Source of the DNA: Pirellulaceae bacterium
GTDB lineage: Bacteria; Planctomycetota; Planctomycetia; Pirellulales; Pirellulaceae
NCBI GenBank assembly: GCA_024102795.1
Contig: JAGFJK010000366.1
Location: 1 to 52,099, forward strand
DNA length: 52,099 nucleotides
Direction: 5' to 3'
Part shown: positions 26,044 to 34,186 of the stretch, piece after piece
Layout of the letters: the number at the start of each line of letters is the position of its first letter
Numbering within the stretch: the stretch's first letter is position 1
Position numbers and translations under genes: made by a program
The notes under the pieces: model-generated
Told to the model about the DNA's origin: nothing
Seen by the model: only the letters and a program-made list of their open reading frames with translations
Database searches by the model: none

Positions 26044-26400
26044 ATGTTCTTCCGCCGCCTGCCCAGCTTTCGAGTACGCCACGCGCGACGCTACGTGGCG
26101 CGCGGCATCCTCGTGCTGACCGTGGCCATGTTGCTGTCATCGATCGGGCTGGCCACTCCGTCGGCGTTGAAGCTGGGCAGCGAGTCGACGGCCGAGGAGA
26201 CCGAGCGCGGCACGAAGGTCTTGAGCAGCCTGCAGCATCCTGCCCGCCGTGTTTGGCGTACCCTGGACAGCGACGCGACACTCTTGTGCCCGCTGGTGGC
26301 CACCAGTGGGCACGGTCATGGCTTCCGGGCATCCTCGCCCGTCCTCAACCCGCTGCCGGCCTTGCATCTGATCGGGTCCGGGATCCGCATTCTCCGCTAG
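26044..26400 (+). CDS. Small exported hypothetical protein
   Basis: A 118-residue protein with a basic N-terminus (many Arg in 4-18), a hydrophobic core (about 20-37) and an Ala/Ser-rich region resembling a signal peptide. The mature part has no recognised family and no cysteine pair, and ends in a Leu/Pro/Ile-rich stretch. It begins 35 bp after the small-RNA terminator and has no ribosome site, so expression would need readthrough or another promoter. It may not be a real gene; the signal-peptide-like start is the best argument for it. Confidence 0.42.
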   Translation: MFFRRLPSFRVRHARRYVARGILVLTVAMLLSSIGLATPSALKLGSESTAEETERGTKVLSSLQHPARRVWRTLDSDATLLCPLVATSGHGHGFRASSPVLNPLPALHLIGSGIRILR

Positions 26401-26542
26401 CCTGGCGCAGCTTTCTTTCCGCTCAAATCGCCCCGCCCGCCTTCCTCGTTCCGAGTGGATGTGCGAGCCGTTGGACGACCTTCACGCCGGTTGCGTGGTC
26501 GTTCGCCATGACAGTATTCCCTACCCGCCCGCCGGAGCCGAC

Positions 26543-26986
26543 ATGCGTGAAGCAGCCGTCAACAAGAGCCGGAGCGATCTTGAAGCCGAGATCAGCCGAA
26601 TTCTGATTCATTTCGAAAAGGAGTACATGGGGCGGGGACCGGTCGAGACGCGGACGTATTTGTTCGACGACATGATTGTGATTCGCCTGAAGGGTGTCCT
26701 GACACCGGCCGAGCAGAAACTGGTGCAGTCCAGCAGTCCGCGCAGCGAGTACCTGCTCAAGCAGGTCCGCAACGAACTGCTGGCCACCGGGCGGCCGCTG
26801 CTGGAGGCGTTGGTGCAGGACATTTTGAACGTGCCGGTGGTAAGCGTTCACACGGACATCAGTACCAAGTCCGACGAGCGAGTGATTGTGATCACGTTGG
26901 AGGAAAAACTGGATTTCGACGCCTTGCCCACCAATGGCCATGCCGCGGGGACAAGGCGTGTGGGACACGGTCGAACCAGTCAATAA
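26543..26986 (+). CDS. MpsC-like protein (DUF2294)
   Basis: A 147-residue protein of the DUF2294 family, now named after MpsC of the staphylococcal mpsABC cluster; MpsAB takes up inorganic carbon and the role of MpsC is unknown. Hallmarks are FEKEYMGRGP, DDMIVIRLKGVLTPAE, the central LLKQVRNELL helix and VVSVHTDISTK near the end. There is no TM helix. The ATG at 26543 has GGAG 5 nt upstream and starts where the family starts. Downstream on the same strand, past a structured leader, lie Usp, SulP and Usp genes, which fits an anion or bicarbonate uptake locus. Confidence 0.87.
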   Translation: MREAAVNKSRSDLEAEISRILIHFEKEYMGRGPVETRTYLFDDMIVIRLKGVLTPAEQKLVQSSSPRSEYLLKQVRNELLATGRPLLEALVQDILNVPVVSVHTDISTKSDERVIVITLEEKLDFDALPTNGHAAGTRRVGHGRTSQ

Positions 26987-27152
26987 CCACCCGTTGGTTG
27001 TTGTCATCCGGGTTGGTTGAAACTGGTTCCAGGATTGCAGACGAGACAGGTTCGTGGACGGCTCCCACTCCGCTGGGGTGAAGCTGGTCGCGGACTGTCG
27101 GACACGCTGAGCCGAAGCTCATCGGGATACCCATTGCCCGAACGGGGATCAG
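26987..27152 (+). promoter_or_regulatory. Structured leader upstream of usp-sulP
   Basis: The 166 nt ahead of the terminator hold several stems: CACTCC/GGGGTG near 27068-27084, nested in a longer GAC/GTC-based arm; a perfect TGAGC-CGAA-GCTCA hairpin near 27110-27123; and CCCG/CGGG near 27137-27146. It matches no riboswitch class recalled (TPP, cobalamin, SAM, fluoride, guanidine, c-di-GMP). It may be a cis-regulatory attenuator for the anion transporter, or just the 3' end of the DUF2294 transcript. Confidence 0.35.
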
Positions 27153-27194
27153 GCCGGCAAACCGCACGCGTGGGCGGTTTGCCGGCTTTTTTTT
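27153..27194 (+). terminator. Intrinsic terminator with perfect 13-bp stem
   Basis: GCCGGCAAACCGC (27153-27165) pairs fully with GCGGTTTGCCGGC (27174-27186) around an 8-nt loop, followed by eight T (27187-27194). It ends 22 bp before the Usp start codon, so Usp expression needs readthrough, antitermination or another start. Confidence 0.9.
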
Positions 27195-27216
27195 GTGCGC
27201 GATTGAAAGGTCAGCC

Positions 27217-27834
27217 ATGCTCAACGACCACACGGCGGCACCGGACTTTTCCACTAGTTTCCCAGTGGCTTCCCAACGTGGAGAGCTCGCTGTCCAGTCC
27301 GAAGTCCAGCAGCCGGACGCTGCGACCGTCCATCGGGCGCGTTTCACGCATCTGCTGGTGCCCATCCAGCGCATCGAGCAGGAGATTCAGGCCGCGGTGC
27401 TGGGGGTCGAGATGGCCGCGTTGCATCGGGCGAAGCTCACGGTGCTGCATGTTCGGCCGCCGGTTGAAACCGATCCCTCGCCGCACTGGCTCGACGCGAT
27501 CGACCGGCTTTACCAGGCGCTGGACCGCAACGCCGAAGGCGGGAGTCCACGGGCTCCCGATTCCGACGACAGCGTTCGATCCGGTATCCGGCAACTCCTC
27601 AGACGGAACGTCTCCGAGGCACTTTGGAACCGTGTGGAGATGCACCTGGAGTGCCGTGTGGGCGCTTTCGCCGATCACGTGGCCAGGTTTGCGGATGAGC
27701 GGATCGTCGATTTGTTGATCATGTCCAGCGTGCCGACTCGCTGGTGGCTGCCGATATTGCCCGCGCCGAAGCGGCAAGTCCTGCGCCGAGCCAGTCCCCA
27801 GGTAATTCTGGTTGGGCCTGGCGCGGCGCGATGA
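27217..27834 (+). CDS. Universal-stress-like protein upstream of SulP
   Basis: A 205-residue protein. After a variable N-terminus (about 1-43), residues 44-195 look like a Usp-type alpha/beta fold: a first strand FTHLLVPI, helix LGVEMAALHRA, strand KLTVLHV, and a late DLLIMSS strand. The Gly-rich ATP motif of Usp proteins (GxxGxxxxxxxxxGS) is not visible, so it may be a non-ATP member. The start ATG has GAAAGG upstream. It lies 39 bp before the SulP gene and probably regulates or supports it, given that SulP lacks its usual STAS domain. Confidence 0.68.
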   Translation: MLNDHTAAPDFSTSFPVASQRGELAVQSEVQQPDAATVHRARFTHLLVPIQRIEQEIQAAVLGVEMAALHRAKLTVLHVRPPVETDPSPHWLDAIDRLYQALDRNAEGGSPRAPDSDDSVRSGIRQLLRRNVSEALWNRVEMHLECRVGAFADHVARFADERIVDLLIMSSVPTRWWLPILPAPKRQVLRRASPQVILVGPGAAR

Positions 27835-27873
27835 CCGGGTCTCCACAATTTATTCTCGGAGGGTCCGCACAAC

Positions 27874-29325
27874 ATGTTCTGGCAACGCATCAAGTGTTTC
27901 ACTCATGTTTTTGACGACCGCTTCGAGGACCTGACGCGAGACAAGTGGAAGTCCATCGTCTATCGGGACTTCAGCGCCGGGCTGATCGTGGCCATGACGG
28001 CGATCCCGATGGCGATGGGGTTTGCGATCGCCATGGGCCTGCGTCCCGAACAAGGGATTATCGCCGGAGCGCTGGCCTGTATTATCGGCCGCACCTTCGG
28101 CGGTTCGAAGTATCAGGTCTACGGCCCCACCGCGGCCTTCATCCCAGTCATCGCGGGGCTGATGGCCAAGTATGGCGAAACGGGTGGGGGGACGTTCGAG
28201 CAGGGGCATGGATTCCTGGTGCTGGTCAGCCTCGTGGCGGGCGTCATCCTGGTCGTGATGGGACTGACTGGCATGGGCCGGTTTGCCAAGCTCGTACCCA
28301 ACTCGATCATTGTGGGATTCACGGCTGGCATCGCCATCGTCATCGCCCTGTCGAACGCCGGCGAGGCGCTGGGCCTGTCGCTCAGTCTGAAAGGCGGGAT
28401 CGTCTCCAGATTTCAGGAGATTATGGCGAACATCGGGCTGGCCAACTGGTATGCCCTGGGCATTGCGCTCTCGACGTTCCTGATGACCCGCTACCTGCTG
28501 AAGATCTCGATCTTCATTCCCGCCCCGCTGATCGCCCTGGGAGTTGCCACGGCCCTGACGATGTTTGTCTTTCCGGATAAGGGTATCCTGCTGATCAAGG
28601 ACCGATTCGGCGAAATCCCCACGAACTTTTTCGTCTTCACCGGTCCCTCGCTGCCGGGTTGGGAATCGTCCGTTCTGCTGGACATCGCCTACTTCGCCTT
28701 CGCGATTGTGTTCGTGTCGGCGGTGGAAAGCGTATTGTGTTCCTCGATGGCCGACCGGTTGGCGGACAACCGGAAGACACCCTTCAATCCGGACAAGGAA
28801 TTGTGGGGCCAAGGCATGGTCCAGATCCTGACGCCGCTGGTCAACGGTTTCCCCTGCACCGGCGCGCTGGCCCGCACGGCCACCAGCATCAAGGCCGGAG
28901 CGGTCACACCGCTGGCGGGATACTTCAAGGGAGTGCTCAAGCTGGGGTTGGCCGTCTTTCTGGCCGCGTATCTCAACTACGTTCCGATGGCCTGCATCGC
29001 GGGGATCCTGCTGTGGGTCGCCGGCAACATGATCAAACCCTCGGAAATCCGCGACGTGTGGCGACACAACCGGTTTCACGCCGCGCTGATGATCTATACG
29101 GCGGTGATGGTTCCCTTGACGGACTTCCTGACGGGTGTCTTGTCGGCACTGGTCCTCTATGCCATTCTGAAACCGTTTCTGGATCGACCCGCGCCGGATC
29201 ATGAAGAACGGATCGAGGAGCAAATCGAGGAGCCGGCCGAACTCGTCGAGTCGCTTCCGGCGGAACGCGCCCGCGAACTTTCCCCCAGCAGCGAACAGCC
29301 TCAACCAGTAGAACATCTCCGATGA
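27874..29325 (+). CDS. SulP-family anion permease lacking STAS
   Basis: A 483-residue membrane permease of the SulP family, whose members carry sulfate, bicarbonate or dicarboxylates. It shows the family segment GGSKYQVYGPTAAF in the first repeat, about 11 TM segments up to residue 430, and a polar Glu-rich tail (about 435-483). The C-terminal STAS domain present in most SulP proteins is missing. A GGAGG site lies 11 nt before the ATG. Its stop overlaps the start of the tandem Usp gene (ATGA), and a Usp gene precedes it. Bicarbonate is a reasonable substrate guess because of the DUF2294 gene nearby; sulfate cannot be excluded. Confidence 0.9.
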   Translation: MFWQRIKCFTHVFDDRFEDLTRDKWKSIVYRDFSAGLIVAMTAIPMAMGFAIAMGLRPEQGIIAGALACIIGRTFGGSKYQVYGPTAAFIPVIAGLMAKYGETGGGTFEQGHGFLVLVSLVAGVILVVMGLTGMGRFAKLVPNSIIVGFTAGIAIVIALSNAGEALGLSLSLKGGIVSRFQEIMANIGLANWYALGIALSTFLMTRYLLKISIFIPAPLIALGVATALTMFVFPDKGILLIKDRFGEIPTNFFVFTGPSLPGWESSVLLDIAYFAFAIVFVSAVESVLCSSMADRLADNRKTPFNPDKELWGQGMVQILTPLVNGFPCTGALARTATSIKAGAVTPLAGYFKGVLKLGLAVFLAAYLNYVPMACIAGILLWVAGNMIKPSEIRDVWRHNRFHAALMIYTAVMVPLTDFLTGVLSALVLYAILKPFLDRPAPDHEERIEEQIEEPAELVESLPAERARELSPSSEQPQPVEHLR

Positions 29326-30227
29326 ACCGGTTTCAGACAATTGTCGTCGCACTCTCGGCCACCGAGGCGGATCGCACACTGCTGAGCTACGCACGACTGC
29401 TGGCGTCGATCGGGCTGGGCAGGCATTATCACTTCGTGCACGTCCGCACCCCCGCGCGGAAGGCGGACGAATCCGAGTCCGACGCGCAGGTGTTGCGGCG
29501 GTGCGAAGAGATGGTACACGAGGTCTTCGGCACGCTCCAGACCGACGTCTCGCTCGACTGCCACCTCGTCGAGGGCGTGCGCGTGGACAAGCTGCTTGAA
29601 TTCGTTTCATCGCGGCACTGTGACGTGGTGCTGGTGGGGCATCGCAAGAGTCGTAGCGGGCAACGATCGCTGGCCAAACGACTGGCGATGATTGCTCCCT
29701 GCTCGGTGTGGCTGGTTCCCGAAGGCGCCGCCGCGTCGATCACGAATGTGCTGGTGCCAGTCGACTTTTCCGACAATTCCGCGGACAGCGTCGTCGTGGC
29801 GACATCGATTGCCCAGGCCGCCGGGCTGCCGGAGTGTATCGCCGTGCACGTCTTCAGCGACCCCACGATGATTCGCTACGACGAGCGGCTCGAAGATTTA
29901 CGCCACCACGAGCAGGCGTCGTTTCGGCACTTCATCGGGCCGATCGATCGGCACGGCGTGAATGTCGAGGCGATGTATGTCGAGGGGAACAATGTGGCCG
30001 GCACCATCCTCTACACGGCCGGCCGTTGTGGAACCGATCTGCTGGTCATGAATACGCGTGGCCGCAGTCGAGCGGCGTCGATCCTGCTGGGAAGCGTCAC
30101 GACCCAGGTGCTGGTCGACGCGCCGACGGCAGTTCTGGCCGTAAAGCACTCGGGCGCCATGCTGAACCTGTTCCAGGCGCTGCACGAGGGCAGTTCACGC
30201 GGGGAACCGAACCCCAAGACCAACTGA
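29322..30227 (+). CDS. Tandem universal stress protein
   Basis: A 301-residue protein with two Usp domains (about 1-136 and 138-285). Domain 2 carries the ATP-binding pattern, RGRSRAASILLGSVT, so it probably binds ATP. Domain 1 has GHRKSRSGQRSLAKRL, with the second half of the motif degraded, so it is likely non-binding. There is no TM helix. Its ATG overlaps the SulP stop, giving coupled translation. By position it is a likely soluble regulator of the permease, perhaps replacing STAS. Confidence 0.92.
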   Translation: MNRFQTIVVALSATEADRTLLSYARLLASIGLGRHYHFVHVRTPARKADESESDAQVLRRCEEMVHEVFGTLQTDVSLDCHLVEGVRVDKLLEFVSSRHCDVVLVGHRKSRSGQRSLAKRLAMIAPCSVWLVPEGAAASITNVLVPVDFSDNSADSVVVATSIAQAAGLPECIAVHVFSDPTMIRYDERLEDLRHHEQASFRHFIGPIDRHGVNVEAMYVEGNNVAGTILYTAGRCGTDLLVMNTRGRSRAASILLGSVTTQVLVDAPTAVLAVKHSGAMLNLFQALHEGSSRGEPNPKTN

Positions 30228-30285
30228 CGGCCGGGCATGGCACCCAAACCTGTCGGCGACTTGCGGGCTCTGCTTTCTCTTCTTG

Positions 30286-30337
30286 GTTCTTCCTTTCGTG
30301 TCATTCGTGTATTTCGTGGTTATCTCCGCCTCGCTCG
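30286..30337. repeat. TTTCGTG repeat, copy 2
   Basis: It aligns with 25747-25798 and 34031-34078: TTCCTTTCGTG, TTCGTGTATTTCGTGGTTATC, then CCTCGCTC. It lies between the Usp stop and the kinase promoter. Confidence 0.78.
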
Positions 30338-30385
30338 GCCTGCCGGGGAACGAGTGGCTCGTTCGCTCTTAACCTCGTGGAATGG

Positions 30386-30414
30386 TTGAAAACGCCGATC
30401 GAACCGGGTAGAAC
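30386..30414 (+). promoter_or_regulatory. Candidate promoter of the kinase-TPR gene
   Basis: TTGAAA at 30386-30391, a 17-bp spacer, and TAGAAC at 30409-30414. The -35 matches five of six bases and the -10 four of six. The ATG at 30465 follows a GGGGGGATC ribosome site. Confidence 0.5.
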
Positions 30415-30464
30415 ACCCTTACTCAGGCTGTTCGACTCACTTCTTTGGCGGGGGGATCACCGCG

Positions 30465-33400
30465 ATGCCGTATCCCGATGACCCGAGGCTGGATCCGACC
30501 ATTGACGCGGCCCGCGAGCAGGACGCAGTTGGCGACGGGCTCGATACGGTCGATACCACCGCGGCTGCCGGATCCGTCGCCGACACCACGCCCTATGTCG
30601 CAGTCCCACCGGCCGATGCCCCCACGATTCCCGGCTATGAAATCACGGGCTTAATCGCCAAGGGCGGCATGGGTCGAGTTTATGCCGCCCGCGATCTGAC
30701 GCTGGCCCGCGAAGTGGCCATCAAGACGCTGTTGCCGGGCGCCAATGCCGAACGGTTTGTCACCGAGGCACGGATCACCGCCCGGCTGCCGCATCCCGGC
30801 ATCCCGCCGGTGCATGCCCTGGGCACGTTGGCCGAGGGCACGCCCTACCTGGCGATGAAGCTGATCCGCGGCCAGACGCTGGCGGAACTGCTTGAGCAGC
30901 GCGGGTCTCCGGACGAGAAGCTGCCGGGGCAAGTACAGGTTTTCGAACAGATCGCGCAGGCGGTCGGTTTCGCCCACGCCCGCGGGATCATCCACCGCGA
31001 CCTGAAGCCGCTGAATGTGATGGTGGGCGAGTTCGGCGAGGTGCAGGTGATGGACTGGGGGCTGGCCAAGGACCAGGCCGCCCCGGACCGTGCCCCGATG
31101 GAAGACACAGAAGCCACAGGGACGACGGAAACTGCACGGACACCGGAAGCCGTTGACTTGACAGCGGACGGGGCCGTTATGGGCACGCCTGGCTACATGG
31201 CGCCCGAGCAGGCTCGCGGGGAAGCCGTCGATGCTCGAGCCGATGTGTTCGCCCTGGGGTCGATCCTGGCGGTCCTGCTGACCGGCCGTCCCGCCTTCGT
31301 CGGCAGCAACCCTCGGGAAACGATCACCCGAGCGGCCTCGGCCGATCTGGCCGAGATCCTGAAGCAGTTGGACGCGTCCGGTGCGGATGAAGAGCTGGTC
31401 GCGCTGGCCAAGAGTTGCCTGGCGGCCGACATGGCGCAGCGTCCGGCCGATGCGCGGGCGGTGGCTGCCGAAGTGGCCGACTACCGGGCCGGGGTGGAAC
31501 AGCGCTTGAAGGCGGCCGAGACGGAGGCCGCCGAGGCGCTGGTCCGCGAGGCGGAGCAGCGGAAACGGCGGCGCGCGATGCAGGTGGCCGCCGGCGCGAT
31601 TTTCGCGGTCCTGCTGCTGGGCATCGCTGGCACCTCGCTGGGCCTGGTGGTCGCCAATCGCCAGCGGCTCGCCGCCGACCAGTCCGCCGAGAAGGAGCGA
31701 CTGGCCAGCCTGGATGCGCAGGCGAAGGAGAAACTGGCCGTCGCGGCGGCCGAGAAGGAACGGATCGCCACGGAGCTGACGGCCGAGCGGCTGCGGCAGA
31801 TCGAGATGATCAACAACACGATTTTTGACATCTTCACGGAGTTCGATATCCGGCAAGTGAAGCAGGGGACCGAGCCGGTCGAGTACGTGCTGGCGCAGAA
31901 GTTGACCGAAGCCGGTAAGAAGCTGGACGCGAAGGCGATCCACGATCCGCTGGTGCTGGCCAGTCTGCAAGACCGGCTGGGACGCACTCTGTTAAGCCTG
32001 GGAGAGGCCCAGGCCGCGATCGAGTTTTTGACAAGCGCGCTGGCCATTCTCCAGGTCCAACTCGGACCAGAGCACTCCCATACGCTCGGCACGATGAACA
32101 GCTTGGCAATCGGTTACCAGGACGCCGGGAAGCTCGACCTTGCTCTGCCGCTGTTCGAGCAGGCGGTCCAGCTCTCCAGGGCCAAGCTCGGCCCGGATCA
32201 CCCCGGCACGCTCAATTCCACGGTCAACCTCGCCGGCTGCTATGTCTTCGCGGGAAGGCTTGACCTTGCCCTGCCGCTGATCGAGGAGACGCTCCAGCTC
32301 CAAAGAGTGAAGCTCGGCCCCGACCAGCCCGAAACGCTCGCCAGCATGAACAATCTGGCCGCCGCCTATTCGGCCGCGGGCAAACTCGACCTGGCCCTGA
32401 CCTTGTACGAGGAAACACTCCAGCTCTCCAGGGCCAAGCTCGGCCTGGTTCACCCCGGGACGCTCACCAGCATGAACAATCTGGCCGCCGCCTATTTGGC
32501 CGCGGGCAAGCTCGACCTGGCCCTGCCGTTGTTCGAGGAGACACTCCAGCTCAAGAGAGTAGAACTCGGCGCCGACCACCCCGACACGCTCAAGACCATG
32601 AACAACCTTGCCAGCGGCTATCGGGCCGCGGGCAAGCTCGACCTGGCCCTGCCCCTATACCGGATGACGCTCCAGCTTGCCAGGGCCAAGCTCGGCCGCG
32701 ACCACCCCGACACTCTCAACAGCTTGAACAGCCTGGCAGTGGGCTACCAGGACAGCGGGAAGCTTGACTTGGCCCTGCCGCTTCTCAAGGAAGTGCTCGA
32801 GCTCCGCGAGGCCAAGCACGGCCCTGACCACCCTGACACGCTCGGCAGCATGAACAATCTGGCAGCAGGCTATCAGGCCGCCGGCAAGCTCGAACTTGCC
32901 CTGCCGCTGTACCAGAAGACGCTTCCGTTCCGCAAGGCCGAACTCGGCCCCGACCACCCCGAAACGCTTGCCAGCATGAACAGCTTGGCAGTGGGCTACC
33001 ATGCCACCGGCAAGCTCGACTTGGCCCTGCCACTGTACGAGGAGACGCTTCAGCTCAGAAAGGCCAAGCTCGGACCCGATCACCCCGAAACGCTTGTCAG
33101 CATGAACAATCTGGCAGCAGGCTATCAGGCCGTCGGCAAGCTCGAACTTGCCCTGCCGCTGTACCAGGAGACGCTCCAGCTCCGCAAGGACAGGCAGGGC
33201 CCTGATCACCCCGAAACTCTCGCCAGCATGAACAACCTGGCAGCAAGCTACTGGAGATGCAAACAACTCGACAAGTCGATTCCCTTGTTCGAGGAGACGC
33301 TCAGACGCTTTGAGTCAAAGCTCGGACAGGACCATCCGGACGCGATTCGCGTCGCCGCGAACTTGGGCGTGAACTACAAAGACGCCGAGCGGCTGGCCGA

Positions 33401-33965
33401 GGCGCTCCCGCTGCTCGAGGCAGCCTACCGGGCGAGCAGCCGTCACCCGAGCTTGGCATGGGTCGCAAGTCCGCTGCTGGATGCGTACGTCCAGGCCGGG
33501 GAGGCCGCCAAGGGAGCTGCACTCGCCAAGGAACTTCTCGCGACCGCCCGCCCAGGATTGCCCCAGGACAGCCCTCAACTCGCTGCAAAACTTGCCGAGA
33601 CCGGCCGGATTCTGATGCAACTGGAGTCCTGGTCCGACGCCGAGCCGATCATCCGTGAGTGCCTGGCGATCCGCCAGCAGGCGCAGCCCGAGGCGTGGTT
33701 GACGTTCAACTCGCAAGCAATGCTGGGCGCGGCCTTGCTGGGACAAGAGAAGTACGCCGAGGCCGAGCCGCTGTTGCTGGCCGGCTACGAAGGTATGAAG
33801 GCCCGCGCGGAAACCATCCCGCCGCAGGCCCAACCACGCCTCACTGAAGCCCTCGACCGCCTCATCGACCTCTACACGGCCACAAACAACCCCGACGAAG
33901 TGGCGAAGTGGCAAGCCGAACGAGCCACCTACGCGCCGTCCGACCCACAGGAACCAGGGAAGTAA
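30465..33965 (+). CDS. Membrane Ser/Thr kinase with C-terminal TPR array
   Basis: A 1166-residue protein. The kinase domain spans about 58-335, with AKGGMGRVY, Lys87, Glu101, HRDLKPLN at 177-184 and APE near 246-248. The metal-binding motif is DWG (197-199) instead of DFG. A charged linker (about 340-370) leads to one TM helix (about 372-396) and a coiled segment. From about 533 a kinesin-light-chain-like TPR array runs for ten regular 42-residue units plus a weaker eleventh, followed by further helical TPR-like sequence to the end. The TPR part is probably extracytoplasmic and may bind peptides or proteins. No sigma factor adjoins it. Confidence 0.92.
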   Translation: MPYPDDPRLDPTIDAAREQDAVGDGLDTVDTTAAAGSVADTTPYVAVPPADAPTIPGYEITGLIAKGGMGRVYAARDLTLAREVAIKTLLPGANAERFVTEARITARLPHPGIPPVHALGTLAEGTPYLAMKLIRGQTLAELLEQRGSPDEKLPGQVQVFEQIAQAVGFAHARGIIHRDLKPLNVMVGEFGEVQVMDWGLAKDQAAPDRAPMEDTEATGTTETARTPEAVDLTADGAVMGTPGYMAPEQARGEAVDARADVFALGSILAVLLTGRPAFVGSNPRETITRAASADLAEILKQLDASGADEELVALAKSCLAADMAQRPADARAVAAEVADYRAGVEQRLKAAETEAAEALVREAEQRKRRRAMQVAAGAIFAVLLLGIAGTSLGLVVANRQRLAADQSAEKERLASLDAQAKEKLAVAAAEKERIATELTAERLRQIEMINNTIFDIFTEFDIRQVKQGTEPVEYVLAQKLTEAGKKLDAKAIHDPLVLASLQDRLGRTLLSLGEAQAAIEFLTSALAILQVQLGPEHSHTLGTMNSLAIGYQDAGKLDLALPLFEQAVQLSRAKLGPDHPGTLNSTVNLAGCYVFAGRLDLALPLIEETLQLQRVKLGPDQPETLASMNNLAAAYSAAGKLDLALTLYEETLQLSRAKLGLVHPGTLTSMNNLAAAYLAAGKLDLALPLFEETLQLKRVELGADHPDTLKTMNNLASGYRAAGKLDLALPLYRMTLQLARAKLGRDHPDTLNSLNSLAVGYQDSGKLDLALPLLKEVLELREAKHGPDHPDTLGSMNNLAAGYQAAGKLELALPLYQKTLPFRKAELGPDHPETLASMNSLAVGYHATGKLDLALPLYEETLQLRKAKLGPDHPETLVSMNNLAAGYQAVGKLELALPLYQETLQLRKDRQGPDHPETLASMNNLAASYWRCKQLDKSIPLFEETLRRFESKLGQDHPDAIRVAANLGVNYKDAERLAEALPLLEAAYRASSRHPSLAWVASPLLDAYVQAGEAAKGAALAKELLATARPGLPQDSPQLAAKLAETGRILMQLESWSDAEPIIRECLAIRQQAQPEAWLTFNSQAMLGAALLGQEKYAEAEPLLLAGYEGMKARAETIPPQAQPRLTEALDRLIDLYTATNNPDEVAKWQAERATYAPSDPQEPGK
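32061..33446 (+). repeat. Eleven 126-bp coding repeats (TPRs)
   Basis: Each unit encodes 42 residues of the form LGPDHPETLxSMNNLAxxY, then GKLDLALPLYEETLQL. Units 1 to 10 keep exact 126-bp spacing, with unit 1 at 32061 and unit 11 at 33321, so no indels have built up. Unit 11 is degenerate. Confidence 0.92.
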
Positions 33966-34030
33966 CTCTTGCCGTAGCTGCGTGCGATGGCTCGTCACTT
34001 GACGTCACGTCTCATCTCTTGACTCATTCC

Positions 34031-34078
34031 TTCTTCTCTTCCTTTCGTGTGTTTCGTGTATTTCGTGGTTATCCCCCC
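34031..34078. repeat. TTTCGTG repeat, copy 3
   Basis: Third copy of the CTTCCTTTCGTG/TTTCGTGGTTATCCCC repeat, in the gap after the kinase-TPR gene. It is about 95% identical by eye to copy 1 in the core. Confidence 0.8.
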
Positions 34079-34186
34079 CCGCGCATTCGGCCGGGAATCG
34101 CCGGTCCGGCCAACTTCAGTTAGAATACGGTCGGCGAATCAACTCGTACCGCCTGCACGATTCACCCATCCAGGAAGCACGAAGCG

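Noticed and set aside
26987..27152. Match to a known riboswitch class
   Set aside because: Conserved boxes of TPP, cobalamin, SAM, fluoride, guanidine, glycine and c-di-GMP riboswitches were looked for by eye and not found.
32061..33446. Regular repeats considered as a CRISPR array
   Set aside because: The 126-bp units are in frame, code for 42-residue TPRs, and have no separate repeat/spacer structure.
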